55,955 nucleotides of DNA from Clostridia bacterium (GTDB lineage: Bacteria > Bacillota > Clostridia > UMGS1883 > UMGS1540): the NCBI GenBank assembly GCA_029006755.1, contig JAQXGO010000104.1, forward strand, positions 1 to 55,955. Reading direction: 5' to 3'. The translations under genes and the position numbers were made by a program. The notes below the pieces were generated by a model. The model was not told the DNA's origin. It was given only the letters and a program-made list of their open reading frames with translations, and ran no database searches. This document shows positions 21,598-32,600 of the stretch, one piece after another. Numbering within the stretch: position 1 is the stretch's first letter; the number at the start of each line of letters is the position of its first letter.

Positions 21598-23007
21598 TTA
21601 TTTTGATGCTATTTTCAGATACTCCTCTTTTCTGCGCAAGACATGGTCAAAATTATGGACATATGCATCGTCATATTTATAATTAAAAACGCGCACCATT
21701 TTATCCGGCAGCAAAAGGCGGCTTACGCCACCGGCACCCAGCGCAAAGAGATGGGTGCAATCTGTCATCGTTACCGTATTATAAAAGCTGGAATAGCCGG
21801 GCAAAGCATAGCCTACATTTTCAAGATTGCCTACGGTCGCTTTTTGGCGATACATATAGTAAGGCAGATATCCATCCGCTGCGGCAATGCGCCGCGCATA
21901 CGAAAGCATGGCGGCGGCATCCTTGGGCTGCGGGAGTGCACCGGATTTGCGCATGGTGGATGCGCGCTTTAAATATAACGTATGTATCGTCAGGCTTTCC
22001 GGGCGAAGAGCACGGATTTCATCCAGCGTAGACTGAAACATAGGAAAGTCCTCGCCGGGCAAACCGGCAATAAGATCCGTATTTATATCGTGAAAGCCCA
22101 TTTGGCGTGCAAGCTGAAAGGCACGGAAAAAGTCCTCCCGTGTATGTCTGCGTCCGATAAGACGTAGTGTATCGTCATGCAGCGTTTGCGGGTTAATGCT
22201 GATGCGTGTGATACCATTTTGCTTTAGAACCTGCAATTTCTCTTCGATAATCGTATCAGGTCTGCCTGCCTCGACTGTCCATTCCAAGCCTTTTGGAACA
22301 GCTAGGACATGACACGTATGGGAAAGCAGTTTTTCCAAAAGCGCAGGGGAAAGGGAGGTGGGCGTGCCGCCGCCTATGTAAATTGCACGAAGGCGCAGAT
22401 TTAAATGCTGTATGATTTCTGCCGTTTTTTGAATTTCCTTGCATAATAAATTGACATACGTTTCGTGATCTATGGGCGTACCGGCGCCGGCAATAAAGGA
22501 ACAATAACTGCAGCGCGTAGGGCAGAAGGGAATCCCGATATAAACACACACCTCATCGCGCTTTGGCGTAAATTGCTTTTCATACTTGGCCACCGCCATG
22601 GCAAGCTCGATTTTTTCCTCATCGACAAGGTAAGTGTCCCGCAACAGCGCATGAATTTCCGCCTCAGACATTCCTTCTTCCATATAACAATTTATAAGCT
22701 TTGCAGGACGAACACCGGTTAAAATGCCCCAAGGAGAAGGCATATCCGAAAGAGGGGACAATGCATAATATGCACTTCTCTTAATAAGGTTTCCGCGGTC
22801 ACGCTTTGTACGGCAAAGGTCCTTTTCCATGCGTTCTGTATGGCTGATAGTTTTATCTCCCACCGTAGCAACACTTGTGACAAGAAGCATATCTTTTGTT
22901 TCGGAAAGCGTGCTTTGTAAAGAAACAGCATCATGGGAAGGAAAGAAGAGCAGAACAATTTGTTCTGCTTCGTATTGCATAGTATGGCCAATGGCTTGCA
23001 GGTTCAA
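21598..23007 (-). CDS. hemZ: Coproporphyrinogen dehydrogenase-like radical SAM protein HemZ
   Basis: CVYIGIPFCPTRCSYCSFIAG radical SAM motif, YIGGGTPTSL; likely TTG start at 23007 (ttga overlap with the upstream stop; gggggag RBS). The ORF track extends it further upstream. Confidence 0.87.
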   Translation of the reverse strand: MNLQAIGHTMQYEAEQIVLLFFPSHDAVSLQSTLSETKDMLLVTSVATVGDKTISHTERMEKDLCRTKRDRGNLIKRSAYYALSPLSDMPSPWGILTGVRPAKLINCYMEEGMSEAEIHALLRDTYLVDEEKIELAMAVAKYEKQFTPKRDEVCVYIGIPFCPTRCSYCSFIAGAGTPIDHETYVNLLCKEIQKTAEIIQHLNLRLRAIYIGGGTPTSLSPALLEKLLSHTCHVLAVPKGLEWTVEAGRPDTIIEEKLQVLKQNGITRISINPQTLHDDTLRLIGRRHTREDFFRAFQLARQMGFHDINTDLIAGLPGEDFPMFQSTLDEIRALRPESLTIHTLYLKRASTMRKSGALPQPKDAAAMLSYARRIAAADGYLPYYMYRQKATVGNLENVGYALPGYSSFYNTVTMTDCTHLFALGAGGVSRLLLPDKMVRVFNYKYDDAYVHNFDHVLRRKEEYLKIASK

Positions 23008-23606
23008 TAAATTCCACTCCCCCAAAATGAAGTAAAGGCGCCGATGGTTGTCTTGCTCTCGTGCCCCGGGTACACAATGGTTTCCGGTGCAAGCGAGCAA
23101 AGTCGTTTTACAGATGCAAGCATCGTTTCCCGGTTTTGCGGTTGAAAGTTTCCGATGCTACCATTAAAAATTGTGTCGCCGCTAAAAAGCGAATGATAAA
23201 ACTGAAAACAGCTGCTGCCGGCAGTGTGCCCTGGCGTATGCAACACTGTAAAGTGCATGGTGCCGACGCTAATAGTATCTCCATCCGAGAAGCATTTATC
23301 AGCTTTTGCGGGATCAAAGGGAAAGCCAAACCGAAGGGCAAGGCTCCCTTCTGCGGATTCAATCATACAGGCATCCAACTTGTGAATGTAAATGGGCGCT
23401 TGGGTTTGCGCATGTAAGGCTGCCGCTGCCCCCACATGGTCAAAGTGGCCATGGGTCAGCAATATCGCAGATAACGATCCGCCCAGGCGGGAAACCGCTT
23501 CCATAATGCGCCGGGGCGCCCCACCGGGATCGATCACAACGCAATCGACAGAATCGGAAAGAACATAGCAATTTGCCCCCAAAGGGGGCAGAGATAATAT
23601 TTCCAT
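23004..23606 (-). CDS. MBL-fold metallo-hydrolase (glyoxalase II-like)
   Basis: LTHGHFDHVGAAAALH, LHTPGHTAGSSCF, FSGDTIFNGSIG. Confidence 0.92.
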   Translation of the reverse strand: MEILSLPPLGANCYVLSDSVDCVVIDPGGAPRRIMEAVSRLGGSLSAILLTHGHFDHVGAAAALHAQTQAPIYIHKLDACMIESAEGSLALRFGFPFDPAKADKCFSDGDTISVGTMHFTVLHTPGHTAGSSCFQFYHSLFSGDTIFNGSIGNFQPQNRETMLASVKRLCSLAPETIVYPGHESKTTIGAFTSFWGSGIY

Positions 23607-23615
23607 AAAAACTCC

Positions 23616-25790
23616 TTATTGATGCAGGCGAATGATATTGAAAACACCCGGCACGGTATACAGTCTTTTAATCACCATATTCAGTTGTTCCGCACTATTG
23701 ACTTCAACCGTGAGGTTAATAATCGCCATTTTATTCTTTTGCGAGCGCGAATTAAAGGCAGAAATGCTAAGCTTGTATTCAGTCAGGGCATTTAAAATAT
23801 CAGCAAGAAGAGTCTGCCGATCGGTAGATTCAATCTGAATATCTGATAAATACGAGCCTTTTTGGTCATCGCCCCAATAGCACTCAATCAGTCTGCCTTT
23901 ATCCTCGTCCGAGAGAGCAGAGGGCTGCACATTGACACAATCGGCACGATGCACGGATACGCCGCGGCCCTTTGTGATATATCCGACAATTGCATCGCCC
24001 GGAATCGGCATACAGCATTTGGAAACTCTGACAAGGCAATTATCAATCCCACGTACAACAATGCTGGAATTGGAACCGGGTTTTTTCAGCGGCTCCAGCG
24101 CGATTTTAATTTCCTCATCCTTTACGGCTTCCTTGTGATATTCTTTTAACCGGGTAATGATTTTGAGCGATGTAATGGTACCATAGCCTAAGGCGGCATA
24201 CATATCATCCGTGTTAGCAAAGCTATAACGGCGCAGACATTGATCCATATAAGCTTTTTTGCAAAGCTGCTCATGCGTGTAGCCTTGCCGCTTTAACTCC
24301 CTGTCCAAGAGTTCCTTGCCTTTCACAATGTTTTCCTCACGCATTTCCTTTTTGAGCCAGCTGTTAATTTTCGAACGTGCCTGATTGGTTTTACAAATCT
24401 TAAGCCAATCGCGGCTGGGACCGTGAACGGAAGCGGAGGTTAAAATCTCAACAATATCACCGGTAGCCAGTTGATAATCCAAAGGGACTATTTTGGAATT
24501 GACCTTTGCACCCATCATTTTAGAGCCAACGGCGCTATGAATGGCAAAGGCAAAGTCAATCGGCGTAGAACCGGCCGGCAGATTGATAACGTCGCCGCGA
24601 GGGGTAAAGGCAAATACTTCGTCGGTAAAAAGGTCGATTTTTAGGGTGCGCATAAATTCCTCTTCATCCGTCAAGTCCTTTTGGATTTCAAGCAGCTGGC
24701 GAATCCAGCTAAACTTCGCATCCATAGCATCCTTACCGGTTTTGCCTTCTTTATACTTCCAGTGGGCTGCAATACCATGCTCAGCCGTTCGATGCATTTC
24801 AAAGGTACGGATCTGGATTTCGCAAGGGCTGCCCTCCGGCCCCATAACCGTTGTGTGCAGTGACTGATACATGTTCGGCTTCGGCATAGCAATATAATCT
24901 TTAAATCTGCCGGGAATCGGCACATAAAGCTCATGCACCATACCAAGCACAGTATAGCAGTCGCTTACGGTATTTACAATAATGCGTACTGCAAAAAGGT
25001 CATAGATTTCGTCTATCGACTTATTCTGGGTGTACATCTTTTTATAGATGCTGTAAAAATTCTTGGCACGCCCTTCAATTTCAAAGTGAATATTCATTGC
25101 AGTCAGGCGTTCCGACAAGGCTTCTTTAATTTTTTCAATATAAGCATCGCGTTCGATACGCTTTTTGTTAATGCTTTCAACAATTTCATAATAGGCAACA
25201 GAATCAAGATGGCGCAGTGCTAAATCCTCAAGTTCCCACTTGATTTTGGAAATACCAAGGCGGTGCGCCAAAGGTGCATAGACCTCCAAGGTTTCTCGGG
25301 CCTTTATCAGGCGCTTTTCCGGCGGCATGTTTTTCAGCGTACGCATGTTGTGCAGACGGTCGGCCAGTTTAATCAGGATAACCCGGATATCCTTTGCCAT
25401 GGCAAGGAACATTTTTCGAAGACTTTCAATTTGCTGTTCGGCCTTATCGGTGAATTTAATACGGTCAAGCTTTGTTACGCCTTCCACCAAAAGCGCAATA
25501 TTTTCACTAAATTGATTTTTGATGTCCTCGTACAAAACCGGCGTATCTTCAATAATATCATGCAAAAGACCGGCCACAATGGCTTCCATGTCCATTTCCA
25601 TATCGGTCAGAATTAAGGCAACCTCTAACGGATGCGTAATATATGGTTCGCCGGATTCCCGCCGTTGTCCCTTATGCATATCGCGGGCAAAGGAAAAAGC
25701 ACGGTCCAGAAGGTCAAAATCGGGTGTTGTCTGATAGGCGGCGACGCTTTCTTTTAATTTGGCATACAATTCTTCGTAGCTTGCTTGCAT
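23616..25790 (-). CDS. relA: RelA/SpoT family (p)ppGpp synthetase/hydrolase
   Basis: HD domain (FARDMHKGQRRESGEPYITHPLEVA, LLHDIIEDT), synthetase (MPKPNMYQSLHTTVMGPEG), TGS and C-terminal ACT domains. Confidence 0.96.
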   Translation of the reverse strand: MQASYEELYAKLKESVAAYQTTPDFDLLDRAFSFARDMHKGQRRESGEPYITHPLEVALILTDMEMDMEAIVAGLLHDIIEDTPVLYEDIKNQFSENIALLVEGVTKLDRIKFTDKAEQQIESLRKMFLAMAKDIRVILIKLADRLHNMRTLKNMPPEKRLIKARETLEVYAPLAHRLGISKIKWELEDLALRHLDSVAYYEIVESINKKRIERDAYIEKIKEALSERLTAMNIHFEIEGRAKNFYSIYKKMYTQNKSIDEIYDLFAVRIIVNTVSDCYTVLGMVHELYVPIPGRFKDYIAMPKPNMYQSLHTTVMGPEGSPCEIQIRTFEMHRTAEHGIAAHWKYKEGKTGKDAMDAKFSWIRQLLEIQKDLTDEEEFMRTLKIDLFTDEVFAFTPRGDVINLPAGSTPIDFAFAIHSAVGSKMMGAKVNSKIVPLDYQLATGDIVEILTSASVHGPSRDWLKICKTNQARSKINSWLKKEMREENIVKGKELLDRELKRQGYTHEQLCKKAYMDQCLRRYSFANTDDMYAALGYGTITSLKIITRLKEYHKEAVKDEEIKIALEPLKKPGSNSSIVVRGIDNCLVRVSKCCMPIPGDAIVGYITKGRGVSVHRADCVNVQPSALSDEDKGRLIECYWGDDQKGSYLSDIQIESTDRQTLLADILNALTEYKLSISAFNSRSQKNKMAIINLTVEVNSAEQLNMVIKRLYTVPGVFNIIRLHQ

Positions 25791-25800
25791 GGTTTCACCT

Positions 25801-27489
25801 CTATTGTTTTTTCATATCGGCAATAATGATTTGCGGCGTTCGACCACCGCCATAGGTATTTATATGCAGTTCCCCGGCTACATCTACAATATCGCCTCTT
25901 GCATAGATGCTTTTCAGTGCGCCTTGGCCAAAAAAGACGGCATCCACACTGGCACCGTTTCCCCAAAGACGTAGAAACAGATGTTTTTCATCTTTGGAAG
26001 TGCGAACACCTGTAATTGTCACCTTTTCAAGCAGAAACATGGGATAACTGTTCCCGGCGCCGAAGGGTTCTAATTTTTCTATGTCCGCAGCGATAGCAAG
26101 GAGAGATCCGGATAGCGGCAAGGGTGCATCAATAGATAAAACGGGGCACATATCTTCTTCCGATAACACCTCGTCGGCAAACGCGTTGATTTTCGCATCC
26201 AGATTAGGGATTTCAGCAGTATCCAAGGTGAGCCCGGCGGCTAAAGCATGTCCGCCAAAGCGCAGAAGTGCATCGCTGCAGGCTGACAAGGCTTCAAAAA
26301 GATTAAAGCCCGGAATGGAACGGCCGGATCCCTTTGCCGTGTCCCCATCTGTGGAAATCAGTATTGTGCTTTTATAATACTTTTCTGTTATTTTGGAGGC
26401 TATAATGCCTATAATGCCGTGATGCCAATGGTCATGCTGCAGAACAAGAACTTTTTTATGGGCATAGTCCCCGGCTTCAATCGTGGCGACAGCATCCTTA
26501 AAAATGGCATCCCCTATGGCCTTTCGTTCAGCATTCTGGGCATCTAACGCGCTGGATATTTCTATCGCTTCATGATAATTATCCGTCAGAAGCAAACGCA
26601 CAGCCGGGCTGCAATCTCCCATGCGGCCGGCAGCGTTAATGCGCGGTGCAACAGAAAACCCGATTTGATAGGCAGAAAGCGTATCCTGCGAAAGGCCGGA
26701 TACCTCGATTAAAGCAGCAATGCCTGTTGCAGGCATTTTTCGCATTTTGCGAAGACCAAGGGCAGCGATAACACGGTTTTCTCCGGTGAGCGGCACAACG
26801 TCAGCAATGGTTGCCAAGGCAGCAATATCGACATAATCCGTAACTGCCGCTTTGGCGTCTTGGCAGAGTGCGGAAATCAGTTTAAAAGCAACACCGCCGC
26901 CGGCTAAGGATTTGTAGGGATACGGGCAGTCCTGCCGGTGGGGATTGACAACGGCGATCGCTTGCGGCAATACCGAGGGGACAGAATGATGGTCGGTAAT
27001 GACTACGTCAACACCCATAGATTTTGCAAGTTCCACCTCGGCGCAGGCAGTAATGCCGGTGTCTACTGTTATAATTAAGGTGGTACCCTCTGCAGCGATT
27101 TTTTGAATGGCATCGCCGTTGAGTCCATACCCTTCCTTTTGCCTATCGGGAATATAAAAATCACATAGGGCATGCTGCTTTTGCAAATACAAAAGCAGCA
27201 TAGCAACAGAGGAAATGCCGTCAACATCATAGTCCCCATACACAGTGATTTTTTCCCCATTTTGAATGGCGGCTTGTATACGGGCACAGGCTTTATCCAT
27301 ATCCTTCATGGAAAAGGGATCGTGCAGGCCGGCAATACCGCCTGTAAGAAAGTCCGCAGCCTCTGCCGGGGCAATACCGCGGACCAGCATAATCAGCGCA
27401 AGAAGCGGGCTTACATGCAAAGTGTTGGCAAGCGCATGCGCAGTGGCTTTGTCAATGTCATTATAAAGTATATTCCATCTTTTGTTCAA
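25801..27489 (-). CDS. recJ: Single-stranded-DNA-specific exonuclease RecJ
   Basis: VYGDYDVDGISSVAMLLLYL, VITDHHSVP, HHGIIGIIASKI; likely TTG start at 27489 with gaaggtg RBS. The upstream extension in the ORF track looks non-coding. Confidence 0.92.
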   Translation of the reverse strand: MNKRWNILYNDIDKATAHALANTLHVSPLLALIMLVRGIAPAEAADFLTGGIAGLHDPFSMKDMDKACARIQAAIQNGEKITVYGDYDVDGISSVAMLLLYLQKQHALCDFYIPDRQKEGYGLNGDAIQKIAAEGTTLIITVDTGITACAEVELAKSMGVDVVITDHHSVPSVLPQAIAVVNPHRQDCPYPYKSLAGGGVAFKLISALCQDAKAAVTDYVDIAALATIADVVPLTGENRVIAALGLRKMRKMPATGIAALIEVSGLSQDTLSAYQIGFSVAPRINAAGRMGDCSPAVRLLLTDNYHEAIEISSALDAQNAERKAIGDAIFKDAVATIEAGDYAHKKVLVLQHDHWHHGIIGIIASKITEKYYKSTILISTDGDTAKGSGRSIPGFNLFEALSACSDALLRFGGHALAAGLTLDTAEIPNLDAKINAFADEVLSEEDMCPVLSIDAPLPLSGSLLAIAADIEKLEPFGAGNSYPMFLLEKVTITGVRTSKDEKHLFLRLWGNGASVDAVFFGQGALKSIYARGDIVDVAGELHINTYGGGRTPQIIIADMKKQ

Positions 27490-27567
27490 ATTAGCACCTT
27501 CAAAATTCACATTTCTTTTTATTCTACCACAAAAACGTATAAAACACAATAATTTTATAGAATACTG

Positions 27568-27596
27568 TTGTAAAAAAATAAATAATCTGCTATAAT
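27568..27596 (+). promoter_or_regulatory. Promoter TTGTAA-17-TATAAT upstream of metA
   Basis: -35 27568-27573, 17 bp spacer, TATAAT 27591-27596. Confidence 0.6.
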
Positions 27597-27639
27597 TATT
27601 CTGTATCAAATTGGCTTGATTTGAAATAGGAGGGATAGT

Positions 27640-28566
27640 ATGCCAATACGTATACCGGATGCATTGCCCGCAGCTTCCATACTGCAAGGGGAAAATATTT
27701 TTGTTATGACGGAAAAACGGGCACAAAGCCAGGATATTCGTCCGCTCAAAATAGCTGTTTTTAATCTTATGCCCACAAAGATTGCAACGGAAACGCAACT
27801 GATACGGGCACTGAGCAACTCGCCGTTACAGGTGGATCTTGTGCTGCTGCATGCGGCTTCGCACCAATCAAAGAACACGTCAGACGAGCATCTTACATCC
27901 TTCTATCAAACTTTTCAGGATGTAAAAAACAAACGGTTTGACGGCCTGATTATTACCGGGGCACCGGTGGAGCTTCTCGCCTATGAGGAAGTAGACTACT
28001 GGGAAGAACTTTGTGAGGTGATGGAATGGTCCAAAACCCATGTAACCAGTACACTGCATATCTGCTGGGCGGCACAGGCCGGGCTTTATTATCATTATGG
28101 CGTGCCGAAATATAGCTTGGAAAAGAAAATGTTTGGGGTTTTCCCTCATAAGGTTGCGGCGCCTCGTGCCAAACTAATGTGTGGGTTTGACGATATTTTT
28201 TACGCGCCGCATTCCCGTCATACAGAAGTGCGCGCAGAGGACATAAATGCAGTACCGCAACTGGAAATTATGGCGTATTCTAAAGAAGCCGGCATTTATC
28301 TGGTTGCATCGCGTGATGGAAAAAATGTGTTTGTGACCGGCCATTCCGAGTATGATGCCGAAACGCTCCATAATGAGTATACAAGGGATTTAAGTCGCGG
28401 ACTTCCGGTAGAAGTACCCAAAAACTATTATAAAAATGATGATCCGGAAATGCGCCCGGTTGTGCAGTGGCGCGCACACTCACATCTGCTTTTTGTCAAT
28501 TGGCTGAATTATTACGTATATCAGATTACGCCGTATGATTGGGACCGGAAGGAGCATGAAGAGTGA
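27640..28566 (+). CDS. metA: Homoserine O-acyltransferase (MetA/MetAA family)
   Basis: [67 protein letters not shown]. Confidence 0.96.
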   Translation: MPIRIPDALPAASILQGENIFVMTEKRAQSQDIRPLKIAVFNLMPTKIATETQLIRALSNSPLQVDLVLLHAASHQSKNTSDEHLTSFYQTFQDVKNKRFDGLIITGAPVELLAYEEVDYWEELCEVMEWSKTHVTSTLHICWAAQAGLYYHYGVPKYSLEKKMFGVFPHKVAAPRAKLMCGFDDIFYAPHSRHTEVRAEDINAVPQLEIMAYSKEAGIYLVASRDGKNVFVTGHSEYDAETLHNEYTRDLSRGLPVEVPKNYYKNDDPEMRPVVQWRAHSHLLFVNWLNYYVYQITPYDWDRKEHEE

Positions 28567-29066
28567 ACATTGCACCGGAGTACATATACGGCTATGCATA
28601 TCGCCTGCTGGATCAGGTAACACCTCTTTTGCATGACTGCGGAAGGCGGTGCGGCGGTGCTTGCTGTGAGGATAGCGATAGCGGAACGGGCATGTACCTT
28701 TATCCCGGCGAAAAACGGATGTATCAACCCTTGCCGGGATGGGCACGCATCGATCGTTCCGGCTTTTTTTATCCCGGAGGGGAGGCGGATATTTTGGAAT
28801 GTGATGGCAGCTGTGATCGCTTGAAAAGGCCATTGGCCTGCCGCATCTTTCCACTTGTCCCCTACAAAAAGCAGGGAGAGAAAATGCGCATCATTTATGA
28901 CCCGCGGGCAACGGCGATGTGTCCGCTCCGGCCGCAGGAATTGACGGACAAATTTGTCCGGAATGTGACGTGTGCCATGTGCGCGGTAGAAAAGCTCAAA
29001 AGCGCGCGGCTTTTTATAGAGGCACAATCCATGCTGATTGATGCCTATGTGAAGTTTAAATTATGA
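28563..29066 (+). CDS. Cysteine-rich hypothetical protein, possibly YkgJ/zinc-iron chelating-like
   Basis: GTG start overlapping the metA stop; [47 protein letters not shown]. Confidence 0.6.
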   Translation: MNIAPEYIYGYAYRLLDQVTPLLHDCGRRCGGACCEDSDSGTGMYLYPGEKRMYQPLPGWARIDRSGFFYPGGEADILECDGSCDRLKRPLACRIFPLVPYKKQGEKMRIIYDPRATAMCPLRPQELTDKFVRNVTCAMCAVEKLKSARLFIEAQSMLIDAYVKFKL

Positions 29067-29081
29067 TTTTGGAGTTAAAGT

Positions 29082-29660
29082 ATGTATTTAATAGCAGGAT
29101 TAGGCAATCCGGGAAAACAGTATACAGATACGCGGCACAATGTGGGGTTTAAGACCATAGACTATCTGGCAGAAAAATGGAATATTTCTGTAAAAAAGAT
29201 CCGTTTTCGGGCACTCATTGGAGAAGGCACCGCTTTAGGCGAACGAGTGATTTTAGCAAAGCCTTCTACCTTTATGAACGCAAGCGGCGAAAGCATTGGG
29301 GAAATTGTGCGATATTATAATATTCCATCGGAGAATGTTATTATAGTGCAGGACGATATTGCGTTGCCGGTCGGTCGACTTCGAATTCGAATAAATGGGA
29401 GCGATGGTGGTCATAATGGAATTAAGTCCATTTTATACCATTTGAGAACGGACAAATTCTGCCGCATCAAAATTGGTGCAGGAGCACCGGACGGCAGAAA
29501 TATGGTGCAGCATGTTTTAGGCAATTTCTCGTATGAAGATGGCGTACAGGTTACAAAATGCATTCGCGTAACGGACGAAATCATTGAAACCATACTGACA
29601 AATGGAGTAGGGGAAGCCATGAATCGTTTTAACGGATTTGGAAAGACGGAGAGCGTATGA
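29082..29660 (+). CDS. pth: Peptidyl-tRNA hydrolase
   Basis: MYLIAGLGNPGKQYTDTRHNVGF, KPSTFMNASGES, DDIALPVGRLRIR. Confidence 0.96.
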   Translation: MYLIAGLGNPGKQYTDTRHNVGFKTIDYLAEKWNISVKKIRFRALIGEGTALGERVILAKPSTFMNASGESIGEIVRYYNIPSENVIIVQDDIALPVGRLRIRINGSDGGHNGIKSILYHLRTDKFCRIKIGAGAPDGRNMVQHVLGNFSYEDGVQVTKCIRVTDEIIETILTNGVGEAMNRFNGFGKTESV

Positions 29661-32600
29661 AAGAACTGTTTGCACCGCTGACAGAGATGGCGGAATTTCC
29701 GACCATTCTGGAGGCGGTTTCTCGAAAAAGAGAAAAAATTCATATTATCGGGCCCGCAGAAACGCAGAAAGCGCACCTGATTGCCGCACTGATTGCAGAA
29801 AGTGGCAAACGGGGTGCGGTCATTAGCTGGAGTGAGAGTGCCGCAAGGCAGATTGCGGAGGACTTAGCTTTTTTTTCGGAGCATGTAGCCTATTTACCGC
29901 AGGGCGATTTTATGACACAGTGGGCAGAAGGCGTGGGTAAGGATTTGGCAGGCACACGTTCGGAAGCATTATACCGCATCACAATAGGAGATACGGCGGT
30001 GCTGAGTGTCGGCTGTCTTTTGGATTGCACATTGCCGGCAAAGGCCTATCATCCACTTTCGGTAAAGGTGGGAAACACGGTGGAGGGGCTTCCCGAAAAG
30101 CTGACAGAGATGGGGTATCAGCGTGTGCCTATGATTGAAGGGCAGGGACAGTTTGCTGTGCGCGGCGGCATTGTGGACGTTTTTTCCTCCACAGAAAGTC
30201 AGCCGATCCGCATAGAATTATTTGATGCGGAGGTTGACAACATCCGTCGCTTTGATCTTGAAACACAGCGCTCCGTTGAAAATTTAGAGGAAACCGTCAT
30301 TGCACCATTTAGCAGCGAAATGTCGGATGGCGACATATTGGATTATTTCGGAGAGGATACGATTTTTATTCTGGATGAGCCAAGGCGTGTCAGCGAAGGT
30401 GCAGAGGCCTATACAAAAGCAGTCAAAATGAAGGTTGCAGAGCTTGTGATGCAAAGCAAAACCAAGGAACCCAAAGCGGTCAACATACAGGACTATGCCG
30501 TATCGCTTGCAAAAATGGAAAAGGCAGTGGTATGCGGCTTTTCTGCAATTTCCCAAGGCGGAATGGAAAAGCCGACCGTTACGGTGCAGCTGCCTTCTGT
30601 CACCATTGCATCCTATGCCGGCAAAATGGATTTGCTGTGTGAGGATGTAGAGCGTTGGCGCAAGAACCAGTATCGTATTTACATTATGGCTGGCGGCGAA
30701 AATCGTGCAAAGGGTATCATGGAAGCACTGGCAGAACGGAAAATTCCTACGGAAATCGGCGCGGAAGATGTTTGCCCAGCCCGTGGGATTGTAGCCGTTT
30801 TTGAACTGCCGCTGGGTAAAGGATTCATTTATCCGCCCATAAAAACGGTTTTTATCAGTGGCGGCGATGTGTTTTTAAAAAAGAATAGAAAAAAGCGCGG
30901 TGGCTTAAGCGGTGCGAAGGCACTCCGCAGCTTTGATGAGTTAAAGCCCGGAGATTTTGTGGTGCATCGTGTGCATGGGATTGGCCGGTTCATTACAATG
31001 GAAAAAATTGAGACTGACCATGTAGAGCGAGATTATCTCAAGATTGAATATAAGAATCATGATATGCTTTATGTCCCGGTTACGCAGCTCAATTTATTGT
31101 ATAAGTATTCCCATGCCGGGGAAGAAACCGCACCGCCGCGGGTCAACCGCTTGGGCGGCGGCGAATGGCAAAAGACAAAGTCCGGCGTAAAGCATTCCGT
31201 TCGGCAACTTGCTATCAAGCTTGTGGATTTATATGCGGCCCGCAGCCAGATGACAGGGCATGCATTTTTAAAGGACACGCCATGGCAGTCAGAGTTTGAA
31301 AGCACGTTTCCTTATGAGGAAACACCGGATCAGATTACGGCTGTTGCAGAAGTGAAAAGTGACATGGAAAAGCCAAAGCCGATGGATAGACTTTTATGCG
31401 GCGATGTGGGCTACGGGAAAACGGAAGTTGCAATTCGTGCCGCTTTCAAATGCGTGATGGAAGGCATGCAGTGCGCGTATCTTGTGCCGACAACCATTCT
31501 GGCAGCCCAGCATTACAACCACTTCGTAGAACGTATGAAAGATTTCCCGCTGCGTGTAGAAATGCTGTCCAGATTCCGTACAGCGGCACAGCAGAAGAAG
31601 ATTATTGCAGGCCTTGCAAGCGGAGAGGTAGATATTATTATCGGCACGCATCGGCTGTTGGGTGATGATGTTCAATATAAAAAGCTCGGCCTTTTGATTA
31701 TTGACGAGGAACAGCGCTTTGGCGTGGGAGATAAAGAAAAAATTAAGGACATGAAAAAGGGTATTGACGTTTTGACCATGACTGCAACGCCTATTCCGCG
31801 TACCTTGAACATGGCTATGACGGGGATTCGTGATATGAGCGTTCTTTCCAATCCGCCGGAGGAACGGCAACCTATTCAAACGTATGTGTTTGAGTATGAT
31901 GCCACGGTGGTACGGGATGCGGTGGAACGTGAGCTGGAGCGTGGAGGACAGGTGTTTTACGTGTTTAACCGTGTGCAGGGGATCTATCGGGTAGCTGATT
32001 CGCTGCAAAAGCTTGTGCCGGAGGCAAGAATCGTGGTGGCACACGGCCGCATGAATGAGGAAGAACTTGAAAATGCCATGATGAAAATGATGCATCATGA
32101 AGCGGATTTATTGGTTTGTACCACCATTATCGAATCCGGGATTGATATTCCGAACGTAAACACGCTGATTGTGGAAAATGCTGATCATATAGGACTTGCA
32201 CAGCTATATCAGCTGCGCGGGCGCGTTGGCCGTTCTAATAGAATTGCCTATGCATATCTAACCTTCAGACGAGATAAATCGCTTTCCGAAGTTGCGGAAA
32301 AACGTCTGCTTGCCATTAAGGAATTTACAGAGCTTGGTTCCGGCTTCAAAATTGCGCTGCGGGATTTGGAAATTCGTGGTGCGGGAAATCTGTTGGGACC
32401 GGAACAGCATGGTTTTCTGTCTTCTGTAGGGTATGATATGTATGTACGGCTTTTAGAAGAGGCTGTGGCAGAACTGCGTGGAGAAGAAGGAAAAACAGAA
32501 GCAGTGATTGACCTGACGGTGGATGCCGGCATTCCGGATGCCTATATTGAAGATACACGGCAAAGGCTGGAGGCTTACCGTATGATTGCGGAAATTGGCA

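Noticed and set aside
27490-27640. SAM riboswitch or T-box upstream of metA
   Set aside because: With the -10 at 27591-27596 the 5' UTR is only about 40 nt, too short for either.
27490-27798. N-terminal extension of the RecJ ORF
   Set aside because: Overlaps the metA promoter and metA start; sequence is not RecJ-like before LNKRWNILYND, and a TTG with RBS is present at 27489.
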